A stretch of DNA of 64,000 nt, taken from positions 1 through 64,000 of the forward strand of contig JAFEKR010000047.1 of assembly GCA_019022495.1 (NCBI GenBank), written 5' to 3'. A program made the position numbers and the translations under genes. Positions 32,872 to 43,211 of this stretch are shown here, one piece after another (position 1 is the first letter of the stretch; every line of letters starts with the position of its first letter). This stretch comes from Epichloe hybrida (lineage: Eukaryota > Ascomycota > Sordariomycetes > Hypocreales > Clavicipitaceae). Under the pieces are notes generated by a model, which was given only the letters and a program-made list of their open reading frames with translations, did not search any database and was not told where the DNA came from.

Positions 32872-33330
32872 TGGATATCGATGGCTCAGTTGTCTACCAA
32901 ATGAAATGATAATTGGATGATTTTCACACCAACATGCAATGCAGCACTGTGCAAAAAGTGTTACATTTCCATGAACTTGACTAGCCACCTACCCTTACTG
33001 ACTCAATCATTTTGAGGGTACGGAGTACAATTAATACAATTGACCCCAGGTTCTGGGCACAAGGATCATTGGCGGAAATGCGCTCCATGAAGGACGAATG
33101 AAAAACAATGATTCGTCGAATACCTTTATCGCCGGGAATTATTATCGGCAGTCAAGGAGGCATGAACCCGACCGGCGGGTCCGCAGATTGCCTAATATCG
33201 CACGGTCCCTCATGCCGAGTCATGCACGAATTTCGCGAACGGGTCCAGACTCGAGAGAGGGAGAGCATTCCCGCCGCCCATGGGAAAAAAAGAGAACCTG
33301 TGATACATGATGTTTTATTGCAATGCGTTG
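32872..33330. other. Intergenic, no gene supported
   Basis: About 460 bp. Overlapping frames from 33098 on have no features. It precedes the palindrome-rich region upstream of the phospholipase. Confidence 0.45.
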
Positions 33331-33488
33331 TGTCACGGCCGGCCGTGACAGGCGACTCAAGGGGACTCTTACAGGGCAATGTCACGTGCGATGTCACGTG
33401 CCACGGCGGACATCCTGCCCTTGTGCACACAACAGAAATACATATCATTTGCAGCGTTCCGACCTGCACAGTCATCTGTGCCGTGACA
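33331..33488. promoter_or_regulatory. Cluster of TGTCACG motifs upstream of the phospholipase gene
   Basis: A perfect 20-bp palindrome TGTCACGGCCGGCCGTGACA spans 33331-33350. A direct repeat ATGTCACGTGC occurs at 33379-33389 and 33391-33401, each copy containing the E-box CACGTG. CGTGACA occurs again at 33482-33488. In all, five TGTCACG/CGTGACA heptamers lie in 158 bp, ending about 107 bp before the phospholipase ATG. The pattern fits binding sites for a dimeric (bHLH or bZIP) factor; no factor can be named. Confidence 0.55.
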
Positions 33489-33595
33489 CGTTGCATATAT
33501 TGTAGGGTGACCCACCGGAGCGCTCAGTGCAAGGGAACGGCCAAGGGTACTACTGTTGTACCTTGCTTTTTGTTTGACTTTTCTTTTCGTTCACA

Positions 33596-34290
33596 ATGAA
33601 GCCTTTCCTTTACATGTCCGCATATCTGGCGGCGGCGGCGGCGGGAGGGGCAGCACATGACGCGCCCGGGGTTGCTGTTCAGCGTGGGAAATGTGGGAGC
33701 GTCCCGATCAGGAAGGTGACGGAGAAACTCGTCTTCGAGATAAGCCTCGCGGAATTTACCATCATGAGAGATCGGGAAGTCCCTGTATATATGGACTGGA
33801 CATCAGACGGCTGCACGAATGCCATGGATAACCCGTTTGAGTTTCCCTTTCTGCCGGCGTGCCACCGCCATGATTTCGGGTACAAGAATTACCGACGACA
33901 TGATTGGTTCACGGAGAGGAATAAGGATCAAATAGACGATAAATTCTTAGAAGAGTATGGTCCCGGCCCCGGCCCCGGCCCCGGCTCCGGTCCCAATGCT
34001 CCTTTATCCGAGATGCAGTTGTCAACTAACTTATAATTTTTGGCGCATGCAGTCTCTACTCCCACTGCGACGAGGCTGTTTACCTGGGTGCCTGCCAAGT
34101 GTTGGCCAAAATCTATTACTTGGGCGTGAGAATTTTCGGCCCCGGCACTACGGCTGAGAAGAGGACCGACAAGAGCGTTCTGCTCAAGCAGCTCGATGAA
34201 TTGAAGGCTGTGTACGAGGAGGAAGTGAGGAGGGCTCAGGCGAAAGGAGACTTGCCGATCTTAAGGGCTAACGACGGCCATCACGTATGA
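33596..34290 (+). CDS. Secreted fungal phospholipase A2 (group XIV type, 198 aa)
   Basis: Exons 33596-33954 and 34053-34290 join across a 98-bp GTATGG...CAG intron (DKFLE-DLYSHCDEAVYLGAC). A signal peptide (MKPFLYMSAYLAAAAAGGAA) precedes the domain. DGCTNAMDNPF and LPACHRHDFGYKNYR carry the calcium-site and catalytic His92-Asp93 of fungal/bacterial secretory PLA2. Cysteines at DGC, PAC, SHC and GAC fit two disulfides. The enzyme hydrolyses the sn-2 acyl bond of glycerophospholipids outside the cell. The C-terminal helix is unusually charged (EEEVRRAQAKGD). The intron opens with a (GGCCCC)n run, which would read Gly-Pro repeats if retained. Confidence 0.9.
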
Positions 34291-34997
34291 GACATAGGCC
34301 AGCCAGGGAGGGTGGTGATTATACCATGGAAAACGACTTTGTGAATGCACGTATGAGGGATGGATTTCAGAAAGAAAAAGAAAAAAAGGCACTGTCATCT
34401 TCGAAGAGACATTGGCCGCTGGGCCGACGCTGTAGAAGTCCCCCGAGGTCCTGAAGATTACTCATCATGTGCAAGTTCGTCATCAGTAAAGGCATTGTAC
34501 TCCGTACTCTAGCCTCGGATAGGCACTAAAGGATATCGTTACCGTCGCAATAGCACGGCCGCGTGTGGGTTTTTGTTCATGACCCCGCGCCGTCTAACGC
34601 AGCCAAGTCGGCACATCTTTCCACTTACAGTAAAGTAAACCGGTTCTTCACAACCTGGCTGGAAAACATGTGGATCACCGCTTCTTGCCCGCGTGTTCTA
34701 ATGACAAGTTGACAACCACTATAACTGAAGTTTGGTTTGAATTTTCTGCCCGCGATCCGCCGACGTTGTTATTCCCGCCTCGTAAAATCATGTTCTCAAC
34801 CGCCCCTAGACCAGGCTTGATCGGTGCGGCTAACTGGAACGTGTATGTACCGATGTGGCATTGTGAGCAATCTAGTTCTAGTTCGAGCATCAAGACAAGC
34901 AGTAGAGTATGATAACCAGGCAGATTCTCTTCTCCTTCCTTCCAAATGACATTGCGACACAAAAGACAGTGAGACAGACTATTCGACCGACAGCAAC
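34291..34997. other. Intergenic, promoter of the nuclease-lectin gene
   Basis: About 700 bp of unremarkable sequence. Two opposed short frames (34670-34962) lack features. No repeat or RNA gene was recognised. Confidence 0.45.
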
Positions 34998-36311
34998 ATG
35001 TTCATTTTCTGGCTCTGCAATTTCTTCCTTGTTTGCGCTGCCAAGGCCGCGCCCACGGGATCTTTGTCAATCCTTACCATCAACGTTGCGGGTCTGCCTC
35101 CAATTTTCAATGGCAACGATGTTCCAGGGGACAAAAAGACCAACTCTCGACTGATTGGGACCCTGTTTGCCAAGTACGGTTATGACGTTATTCACGTCCA
35201 AGAGGACTTCAATTATCACGCGCACATCTATCAGACCGATACCCACCCTTTCCGCACAGCTACAACCGGTGGCGCTGGTATAGGCTCCGGACTCAATTCT
35301 CTGACCAATTTTGACTGGATTGCTTACGAGAGGGTCAAATGGAAAGACTGCTCAAACGAGTCGGGCGCCGACTGTCTTACACCAAAAGGGTTTACCTTTA
35401 TGAGACTTCGAGTTGCCGAGGGAATATACATGGACATGTACAATCTTCACACGGATGCGGGGACCGGAACCAACGACCAAGTTGCCCGCAGATCAAACCT
35501 TGACCAACTCGCGCGGTACATCAAGGAAAACAGTGCAGGAAATGCCGTCGTCGTGTTCGGGGACACCAACAGCCGGTATTCGCGCGCTGCCGATGACGTC
35601 AAATCTTTCAGGGACGAGTCCGGGCTCAAGGACGCCTGGGTCGAACTCGTGCGCAACGGGACTGACCCGCCTACAGAAACCCTTTGCGACAACCCGAGCT
35701 TGACCAATACCTGCGAGACCGTTGATAAAGTCTTGTACCGAGGCAGCAGCATCGTGCAGCTGCAGGCGACTGAATGGCGTTACGAGAGCAAGAGGTTTCT
35801 CCAGCCCGACGGCAGCATCCTATCCGATCACAACCCCGTCGCATGCGCCTTGAGCTGGTCTCGCTCAGACAGCTTGCGGCAGTCGGATTTCTGGGGTGGC
35901 CCTCACGGATCGTGGTTCTCTGATCTTCCGAGGCTTGCCTCGTTGGCCGAGAAACCCAAGGTTTCGAAACTTGTGCTGAGAGCGGGCTCACGATTGGATT
36001 CTGTCGGCGTCGTTCTTGAAAGCACCGACGTCTTCACTCACGGAGGAAGTGGGGGGGCCGAAACCACGTTTGCCCTTGGCAAGGACGAGTATTGGATCCG
36101 AGCGTCTTTATGCCAAGGGCAGAAGGGGGGTGGCCGCACCCGCATCTTTTCCCTCGGGGCCACTACGTCAAAGGCAAGGACGGTCGCGGCCGGAACAGCC
36201 ACGGGCGACTGCAAGGACTTTATAGCACCTGAGGACTGGCACATCGTTGGGTTCATGGGCCAGAGTGGTGATCAGGTAGATAGGCTAGCGTTCATCTTCT
36301 CACCACGGTGA
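34998..36311 (+). CDS. Secreted endonuclease/phosphatase (EEP) fused to a jacalin-like lectin
   Basis: A single-exon 437-residue protein. A signal peptide (MFIFWLCNFFLVCAAKA) leads an endonuclease-exonuclease-phosphatase domain (about 22-285): TINVAGLPP (N29), VIHVQEDF with metal-binding E69, YNLHTDAG (H151), VVFGDTNSR (D189, N191) and SDHNP (D277, H278). All catalytic positions of the DNase I/sphingomyelinase fold are present. Residues about 297-436 form a jacalin-type beta-prism: FWGGPHGSWFSD, LRAGSRLDSVGV, HGGSGG, DEYWIRASL and IVGFMGQSGDQVDRLAF. The enzyme could cut extracellular nucleic acid or phospholipid, with the lectin tethering it to glycans; which substrate applies cannot be decided. 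It shares the plus strand with the phospholipase 0.7 kb upstream. Confidence 0.9.
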   Translation: MFIFWLCNFFLVCAAKAAPTGSLSILTINVAGLPPIFNGNDVPGDKKTNSRLIGTLFAKYGYDVIHVQEDFNYHAHIYQTDTHPFRTATTGGAGIGSGLNSLTNFDWIAYERVKWKDCSNESGADCLTPKGFTFMRLRVAEGIYMDMYNLHTDAGTGTNDQVARRSNLDQLARYIKENSAGNAVVVFGDTNSRYSRAADDVKSFRDESGLKDAWVELVRNGTDPPTETLCDNPSLTNTCETVDKVLYRGSSIVQLQATEWRYESKRFLQPDGSILSDHNPVACALSWSRSDSLRQSDFWGGPHGSWFSDLPRLASLAEKPKVSKLVLRAGSRLDSVGVVLESTDVFTHGGSGGAETTFALGKDEYWIRASLCQGQKGGGRTRIFSLGATTSKARTVAAGTATGDCKDFIAPEDWHIVGFMGQSGDQVDRLAFIFSPR

Positions 36312-37642
36312 AAGAAAAAAAAAAACCATGCAGATCCCTTTTACGCTTTGGCAATTTGGAGGTTCCGTCCTTCACAAGGCAGTCGTGAATTCAATGTTCT
36401 TCCCCTTAGTAAGGGGTCTCGAGTTCACCCGGTTGCCGCGAAATCAGAGTCGAGGCAAGGTTGCAAGGTTACGAACGCCATCGTCCATGTCGTAATTTGT
36501 TGAGCTTCTCGCACCCTGACTCACACGCCGCTGAAGTGGTGTAATTGGATACGGCCTCACTACGGATTATTATGGTGCTCGTGATTGCCGCGTCGGCCAT
36601 TGGCTATGGAGCCAAACTTGGTCCCTTTCAACGTTCGAGACTGAAACGCGACTAGCATTCGCCCATCGTCAGACTTCTCTTGTTGACGCATGTACATTAT
36701 TCTAGAACACGGTGCTTACTAGGGTGTGAGATGATGGAGAAAGTCTCGGCTTCATTTCCGGGTGCCATTCGTTGAGCCGCGTTGAAGGCCAGTTGGAAAG
36801 CAGACACGTGCGATACTGCGATCCATCAAGCCCCTCCCATAACTGTATCGACTATTATTGAATCGTCTGTTTGCAAGATGGAGTTTATTTGCCTATACCC
36901 CTCGAACATTCACCGACAGCCCTGGTTGCGACGACGTGAACCGGTGTGTGGATCACCAGCAATTCTAGTTAATCGCAGGCTTCCCGCCAATTCATGCCGC
37001 CCCATCAAAGACCCATTTTACAGAGACCCTACATATTATGAGTGATCCACGGAGGTCCCAGAGGTCCCTGGTGATCGAGAGAAGGTCCCTGCGGATCGAG
37101 GGGCGCTGGTGACCCATGACAACAGCTAGGCCAAGATGAACGAGCGTATAATGCTCAACACTACCCCCTAGGTCTGCTGTATTGTACGGCTAAGACCTAG
37201 AAAACGCTCTCTTATTTCTCTAGGGCACCTATGGCTTATGCGTGGCCGTTTGTAGTGTTTATTAGTGGTTATTTGAGTGGTTGTTCAGGGTCATTATATA
37301 ATGATAATGCGTAGTAGCACTCCTGCATCACAAATTGGAACGAGTCATCTCTGTAATACCATGCTTCACGTGCTCATTGAGGTCCAACACCGCAAGATTG
37401 GTGTAGATGTGGACCTAGGCATGGCACTTGATAGGCAGGGTATTTGAGTACTACCCGAATGGACGGCTTCAATGGGAACAGATGCTTGTCAATGAAGAAA
37501 ACTTTGCGTGGTGCGGGGAAAAGAACAAAATTATGAACTAGATTTGCTAGCCCTAACAATAATAACAATGTAATAACAGAAGGCGCCCTCCAACTCATTT
37601 CGGCTAAAAAAAAAAAAATTCCCTCTAGCATATGACCGTGCC
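36312..37642. other. Intergenic, 1.3 kb, no gene supported
   Basis: No coding region that I can support. An 85-codon minus frame at 37374-37631 has one hydrophobic stretch only. Near 37040-37100 AGGTCCC occurs three times with GATCGAG spacers, a small degenerate repeat. A tRNA-like T-arm pattern near 36415 lacks a matching acceptor stem. Confidence 0.45.
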
Positions 37643-38311
37643 CTAGCCCAAGTTAAATCGGGATCGTCTTGACATCGATTTGGATCGGGCAATCAACAAG
37701 TCACCAAGAGAGGTGGGTGGTATATCAGGCCCGGTCCAACGACAGTCAAAGGTCCCAGTAGACGAGCCCGATGTGGAGTCAATGCTATATGTGTAGTCAA
37801 CCTTGACCTGGTTTTTCGCATCGACCTTGACGTCCTCGATACTATAGAACACGTTGGCACTCTCCTCGCGACTCGGGCCATATTTCGGCGCGATAGTGTG
37901 AGCATGAATGTGAATGAGGACCGGGTCGTGCTTGTCATTGGCCTTAAGTTGATGCAACTCGCTTGCATCAAAGGGATTTCCAGAATTTGATTCACATCTG
38001 AGGTAACCGCCACAGTCTGCGAACCCAACAGCCCATGTTTGTGTGAATCTGGTGTTGTAGGTCAAAGGCTGATATGTTGAGAATGCATTCCTTCGAAGCT
38101 CGCCCCATTCGAAGGCTTTCTCCTCAATCTTATTCCCACTTTTGACAGTTACATTGCATATTGCAAAAGGTGAATCGTTTCGAACTTGTAATTTAGTCGT
38201 AAATACCATCTCCGTATGTTCAGTGCGTCCAGGAACGTGAAAACCTGCGAGGGCGACCTGGAGTTTTGCAAAAAGGAGAAAAAGAACAATGGTAAACTTT
38301 GGCTCCCTCAT
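37643..38311 (-). CDS. Secreted protein of unknown family (222 aa)
   Basis: A single exon with a clear signal peptide (MREPKFTIVLFLLFAKLQVALA) and a mature domain of about 200 residues. Four cysteines (ICNV, DCGG, RCES, DCRW) could form two disulfides. The middle looks beta-rich (MVFTTKLQVRNDSPFAICNV, NVFYSIEDVKVDAKNQVKVD). The C-terminus is basic (RSKSMSRRSRF). I recognise no family. Position among other secreted hydrolases suggests an accessory secreted role; this is inference. Confidence 0.7.
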   Translation of the reverse strand: MREPKFTIVLFLLFAKLQVALAGFHVPGRTEHTEMVFTTKLQVRNDSPFAICNVTVKSGNKIEEKAFEWGELRRNAFSTYQPLTYNTRFTQTWAVGFADCGGYLRCESNSGNPFDASELHQLKANDKHDPVLIHIHAHTIAPKYGPSREESANVFYSIEDVKVDAKNQVKVDYTYSIDSTSGSSTGTFDCRWTGPDIPPTSLGDLLIARSKSMSRRSRFNLG

Positions 38312-38622
38312 ATTCTCTTTGGAGGACTGGTGAATGAATAGTCAAAGGCTCTTCGATGGGATATGAAATAAAGGTACGTGATAGCATGTAAGATAATCCC
38401 TTGCTCTGTAAATATGATGAAAGAATGTCTGTTTCAAACATCAGTCTGACCCATGGGCATTTATAGAGTTTCAGACCTTTGATGATCGATTGATTCATCA
38501 TGTAGTATCACGGCTCTCGGCGTGGGTAATTAGAACAGAGTCAAAGCTAAGATTCTTTGACCGCTGGTAATATGAGGCTACCTATAGGTGGGACGTAAAG
38601 GTCTCGAATTCTAACGACCCCC
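38312..38622. other. Upstream region of the secreted unknown
   Basis: About 310 bp holding the promoter of the gene to the left. No open frame with support was seen. Confidence 0.4.
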
Positions 38623-38767
38623 ATCTCCTTAGAGGTCAGTCATAAGCCTTGTGCAGTCACGTCAACTAGCGTCTGTATGTATCCAATTACATAGATAAAA
38701 GTAGACCAGAGATATATGCAATTTGCGGGCCCCATAGACCCACAAGGCTTATGACCTCTAAGGAGAT
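38623..38767. mobile_element. About 145-bp miniature inverted-repeat element, copy 2
   Basis: Ends ATCTCCTTAGAGGTC and GACCTCTAAGGAGAT are inverted repeats that continue inward to CATAAGCCTTGTG / CACAAGGCTTATG, about 27 bp per arm with a 4-nt insertion in the left arm. It matches 31055-31200 over its whole length. It has no coding capacity, and no clear target duplication was seen. Confidence 0.7.
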
Positions 38768-39637
38768 AATAGGCAGTCTTTGCTATATACCCTGCCTTGC
38801 ATATACGTGACCATCTTACATGTACGTGTAGTAGTAGCTTGGCGACTGCGCTCAGTCATCTGAGGATCCATCATGTTGGTCGCCCTGTCTCTGACCTCTC
38901 CACCTCCATGCTTTACATGTAGGTCTGAAAAACGCCTGTGGTGAGGGTCCGTTTGATGCATGGCCCGCAAGGGCGGAAGGACAGAAGACCGAGGCGGGCG
39001 CGGCGTACTGTTTCGTCCGAGTCGCCTTCCACAAAGCTAGCTCACATTAGAAAATTGAGTCAGCAAGTTCAGTAACCTTACGCTCTGGACTGCGCTCTGG
39101 GCGAGAACAGGCAGAAAGACAAACCGCCCGTAGTTACAGCCTGCGAAAAGATGATAGAAGCCCAAGTACGATGAGTGGCACGAACTGAATTCCCATCGTC
39201 TCCTAAATACTAGATGGCTAGCCGTTCTTATATGGTTGTAAAATCTGATCTATCCAGTCCGGTCCTGCATTGATACCGCATGGTCGAAGCGTTGTCGAGC
39301 ATCTAAAGAGGCAGAGGCCAAGACTTCTCGATAACACATCTCGAGAACCATCTGAGACGCCTTCACAAAGACAGTCACAGCCCCAAGTATCTGTTCATCC
39401 TTTGCTTGCCCATGTGCATAACAAAGATGGGCTACGGACAAGGAGCATGTTTTCTCCCAGTTTGTAATTATTGCCGTAAGTACGCTGCCACTTCAGCCAC
39501 CCCCACAGCATCGAAGCTTGCACTCGACCATTTTATATCGCTCTTATTGACTGTATGGGGCTGAGCAAGCCGCGCTTCCAGTTTCTTAATGTCATTACAA
39601 GAGAAGCAGAAAAAAAAAATCAAAAAAAAAAATCCAA
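38768..39637. other. Intergenic, no gene supported
   Basis: About 870 bp. A 63-codon minus-strand frame at 39250-39441 (QILGAVTVFVKASQMVLEMC) looks protein-like and might be a relic of a transcription-factor gene, but nothing confirms it. A-rich runs near 39605-39630 lie just past the helicase stop. Confidence 0.4.
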
Positions 39638-41178
39638 TCAACCTTCCTCCTTGTCCATCGCATCCCTCCTCCTCTTTTTTCCATCTCTCGTTCTCTGCGT
39701 CATGCCACCGGCGCCCCCCCTCCCTTTCTTACTCTCACTCAAGCTCTTCATCTGGACCCTCGCGTGGCGCTGGGCCTCTTCGACACGGGCCTGAAAAGTC
39801 ATGACCTCCCGCTTTTCGGTGGGGTAGACTTTGAGTTTCTTGCCGAGAGCGGCTTCGATGCGCTGGAATATCTCAAAGTCGTATTGGGTGGCGAAACTTA
39901 GGGCAATGCCTGATTTTCCGGCACGTGCGGTACGACCGACTCTGTGGATGTAGGTTTTGGAGTCCTGCGGCAGGTCAAAGTTGAGAACGATGTCGACTTT
40001 GGGGATGTCGAGACCACGGGCGGCGACGTCGGTGGCGACGAGGATGTCGCGGGTGCCGGAGCGGAATTTGTTCAGGGCGCCTAGACGGGCGGACTGGGAG
40101 AGTTGGCCGTGGAGGGGGATGGCACCGAAGCCGAGGGTGCGGAGGAGGATGGCTACGCGCTGGGTTTCCCAGACGGTGCGGGTGAAGATGATGGTGGACT
40201 TGCCGGCGAATTCGTTGATGAGGTGGATGAGGTATGTGTCCTTGCGGCATTGTGGGATGACGAGCAGGTACTGGAGGAGGGTTGACACGGTCTGGTACTT
40301 GTTTGTGCTGATGCTCACGCGGACGGGGTCGCGCAGACTGGCGCGCTGCAGACTTTCGACTTTGGAGCTGAGGGTTGCGGAGAAGAGGAACGTTCGTCGC
40401 TCGCGGGGGATGAACTTGAGGAGCTTGTCAATGGCGGGGCCAAAGTCCATGTCGAGAAGACGGTCGGCTTCGTCCATGACGAGATATTTGAGGTTGCGGA
40501 GGGAGAAGCCCTTTGTCTTTTCCAGATGGTCCACCAGACGACCGGGCGTGGCGACGATGATGTGAGGCTTCTTGCCGAGAGCGATGGCTTGTGGCACCAT
40601 GTCTAGGCCGCCGACGATGACGGCACATCGCAGGGATATCAGCGAGCCGAGAGCTTCAAAGGCCTGGCCGATTTGCGCGGCGAGTTCTCGGGTCGGCGCG
40701 AGGACGAGGCCGAATAGCGGCTGGGGCTTTTCGAGAAGAGCCTGGAGAATTGGCAGCGCAAACGCTGCGGTCTTGCCGGAACCAGTTTCGGCGAGACCAA
40801 TGATGTCACGATCTTTGAGGGCGGCGGGGATGGCTTTTTCTTGGATGGGCGTCGGGAATTTGTAGTTGAGCGCCTCGCAGGCTTCGCATAGCGAGTCGAC
40901 GATTCCCTTGGCAATCGGATCAGCGAAGCTTCCGGGAAATGGTCCGGGTTGGGGTAATTTAGGTTAATCTAGGAATTACATACTAATTCTTTGAAAGTCT
41001 TTGGCGCAGCAGAGGGTTCTTCTGCAGAGTGCGCATCCATGGTCGCTGATTCTTTCTCCTCGTTGTGGCTTTCTGTGTCCGAGGGAGTTTCGATTGGAGG
41101 AGAAGGACGGGTTTGCAACTTTACCCTCCTCTTTTGCGGCAAACCGTCCGCTATTTTGCGCCTCTTAGCATTCGGCAT
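39638..41178 (-). CDS. RRP3: DEAD-box RNA helicase, Rrp3/DDX47 type
   Basis: Two exons (41178-40984, 40906-39638) join across a 77-bp GTATGT...AAG intron in phase 0 ([15 protein letters not shown]), giving 487 residues. Motifs in order: Q-motif [10 protein letters not shown], Walker [23 protein letters not shown] ([10 protein letters not shown]), [32 protein letters not shown]. Linker [20 protein letters not shown] and tail [13 protein letters not shown] are typical of Rrp3, the nucleolar helicase needed for early 35S pre-rRNA cleavage and 18S production. The Met chosen (MPNAKRRK) gives a basic, nuclear-targeting start; another Met lies three codons upstream. It is divergent from SSF1. Confidence 0.95.
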
Positions 41179-41596
41179 GGTTGTCACAGACTGAGCAAGG
41201 ACGGGATGGACAAGTTGTTCTTATAGGGGCTCGATGGTGACGTTGACGTTGACGTTGAAGAGTGCGATTGTGGATTGTGTCAAAGCAGATACCTGGAGTC
41301 TGGACCACAATGGGAGAATTTTTAAGCGGGGCAACTATCATCGATCGGTCGCTAGGATTGGCTGCGACTACCTCCGCAGCAACTTCCAAAGAATTTGAGT
41401 TTGACTAAAAAAAGAATTCGCTCTTATGTTATCTTATCGCTAAATCTGCCCCACTGAACCTGGGCAATTTTTCGTTTCTGCCATGAATAGGAAGCTTTGT
41501 CCCAAGTCGCTTTGGACAAGTCCTCGTCGAATCGAAAATCTTTTCTTGCGTGCAACGCACTTTTCTCCCGTCAAGCGCGCGAGACATAACAACACA
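41179..41596. promoter_or_regulatory. Bidirectional promoter of two ribosome-biogenesis genes
   Basis: 418 bp separate the RRP3 and SSF1 start codons. A GACGTTGACGTTGACGTTGA triplet of 6-bp repeats lies at about 41238-41256, close to the RRP3 start. The compact head-to-head layout suggests joint control of two nucleolar factors. Confidence 0.6.
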
Positions 41597-43032
41597 ATGG
41601 CGAGAAGACGATCAAAGAAGAGAACCCATCTGGGTGCCAACAACCCCGAGGTGGCATCCGCAGGGCATGCTTCGGCTCGCGATCCCAAAAGCATGGTGAT
41701 TCGGATCGGAGCAGGCGAGGTCGGTTCGAGCATCAGCCAGCTCGCGACGGATGTGAGGAAAGTCATGGAACCCGGCACAGCGAGTCGATTGAAGGAGCGG
41801 AGAGGAAACAAGCTGAAGGACTACGTGGTCATGTGCGGCCCCCTCGGTGTCACGCATCTCATGCTATTTTCTCGCTCGGAAAGCGGAAACACGAACTTGA
41901 GAATGGCGCTGGCGCCAAGAGGTCCCACGATGCATTTCAGAGTGGAAAAGTATTCGCTGTGCAAGGATGTGCAAAGGGTGCAGAAACATCCTAGAGGTGG
42001 TGGCAAGGAGTTTTTGACGCCTCCGCTGGTATGTTTTCTGTACAGGCGCTTTTGGTGTCCGTCGTTGCTTTTGTGATGCTAACAATCATCCTTTCCTTGC
42101 AGTTGGTCATGAACAACTTCACTACTCCCGTCGCCAATTCCAAATCAAAAGTGCCGAAACATCTCGAGTCCCTCGCCACCACCGTCTTTCAATCACTCTT
42201 CCCACCCATCAACCCGCAACAAACCCCTCTCAAGACCATCCGACGTGTACTCCTCTTGAACCGCAAGGAGTCTGAAGAAGACGACGGTACCTTTATCGTC
42301 AATTTCCGGCATTACGCCATCACAACAAAGTCGACGACTGTCTCAAAACCTCTGAAGCGAATCAAGGCTGCTGAGAAGTCAATGGGCACGAAATCTAGCA
42401 GGCAGGGACGGATGCCCAATCTGGGGAAGCTGGAAGATATTGCAGATTATATAATTGGCGGAGAGACGGGAGATGGGTACATGACGGATGCTACAAGCGG
42501 CAGCGAAGTCGACACGGATGCTGAAATCGAAGTTGTGGATCATGCGCCACGACGGGTCATCTCCACTAAAGCCCGTCTTGCTGCACAACAAAATGGCGAA
42601 GACGTTGAAGAAGAGGTCGCGAATGTGGAGCGCAGAGCAGTCAAGCTCGTCGAGTTAGGTCCTCGCATGCGCTTGCGTCTCACCAAAGTCGAGGAAGGCC
42701 TCTGCGGTGGTAAAATCATGTGGCACGAGTATGTTCACAAAACGCCCGAGGAGGCCAAGGAGCTTGATAAGCGGTGGGAGAAGAGGCATCAAGAAAAGGA
42801 GGCTAGAAAGAAGGTGCAAAAGGCTAATGTGGAGAGGAAAAAGGCGGAGAAGGAGGCCGGAAAAAAGAAATCCGGTGATGGAGAAGAAGAAGAGGAATTG
42901 AACTATAGTGATATGGACTTTGAGGATGTTGACAGTGAGGGCTTGGCGGGGGATGCTGAATTCAAGACGAATGAGGCGATGGAGGAGGACGAGGATTGGG
43001 AGGATGAGAAGAAGGAGATTGGGCGGAAATGA
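41597..43032 (+). CDS. SSF1: Brix-domain ribosome-biogenesis protein, Ssf1/Peter Pan type
   Basis: Exons 41597-42028 and 42103-43032 join across a 74-bp GTATGT...CAG intron with a perfect TGCTAACA branch site, giving 453 residues. The Brix domain runs from about residue 28 (DPKSMVIRIGAGEVGSSISQL) through LKDYVVMCGPLGVTHLMLFS, GPTMHFRVEKYSL, PPLLVMNNF and IRRVLLLNRK to RLTKVEEGL. The long C-terminus is Lys/Glu-rich coiled coil ending in an acidic tail (EEEEELNYSDMDFEDVDSEG). Ssf1 proteins act in the nucleolus on pre-60S particles (27S pre-rRNA). Nothing is missing. Confidence 0.95.
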
Positions 43033-43211
43033 TTGCGTGCAGGGTAAGGAGTTGTACGAATTGTTACTTTGGTACTGGGGCAAAGACTTGCGTATATCCT
43101 GCCGTGTTTTGACGTTGACGTGGTATATTGTGAGGTTATCATTCTTAGTAATGACGACATATTATTATATAACATTAGAATCATCAATCGGTCAATCGGT
43201 TAATCGGTCAA

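Noticed and set aside
36355..36440. tRNA-like T-arm (GAGTTCACCCGG)
   Set aside because: No matching acceptor stem or convincing D-arm; likely chance.
37374..37631. 85-codon frame with a hydrophobic run
   Set aside because: Includes a poly-Phe from an A-tract and no other feature; directly downstream of a complete gene.
39250..39441. 63-codon frame resembling a transcription-factor fragment
   Set aside because: Too short and ambiguous; no DNA-binding motif or partner exon nearby.
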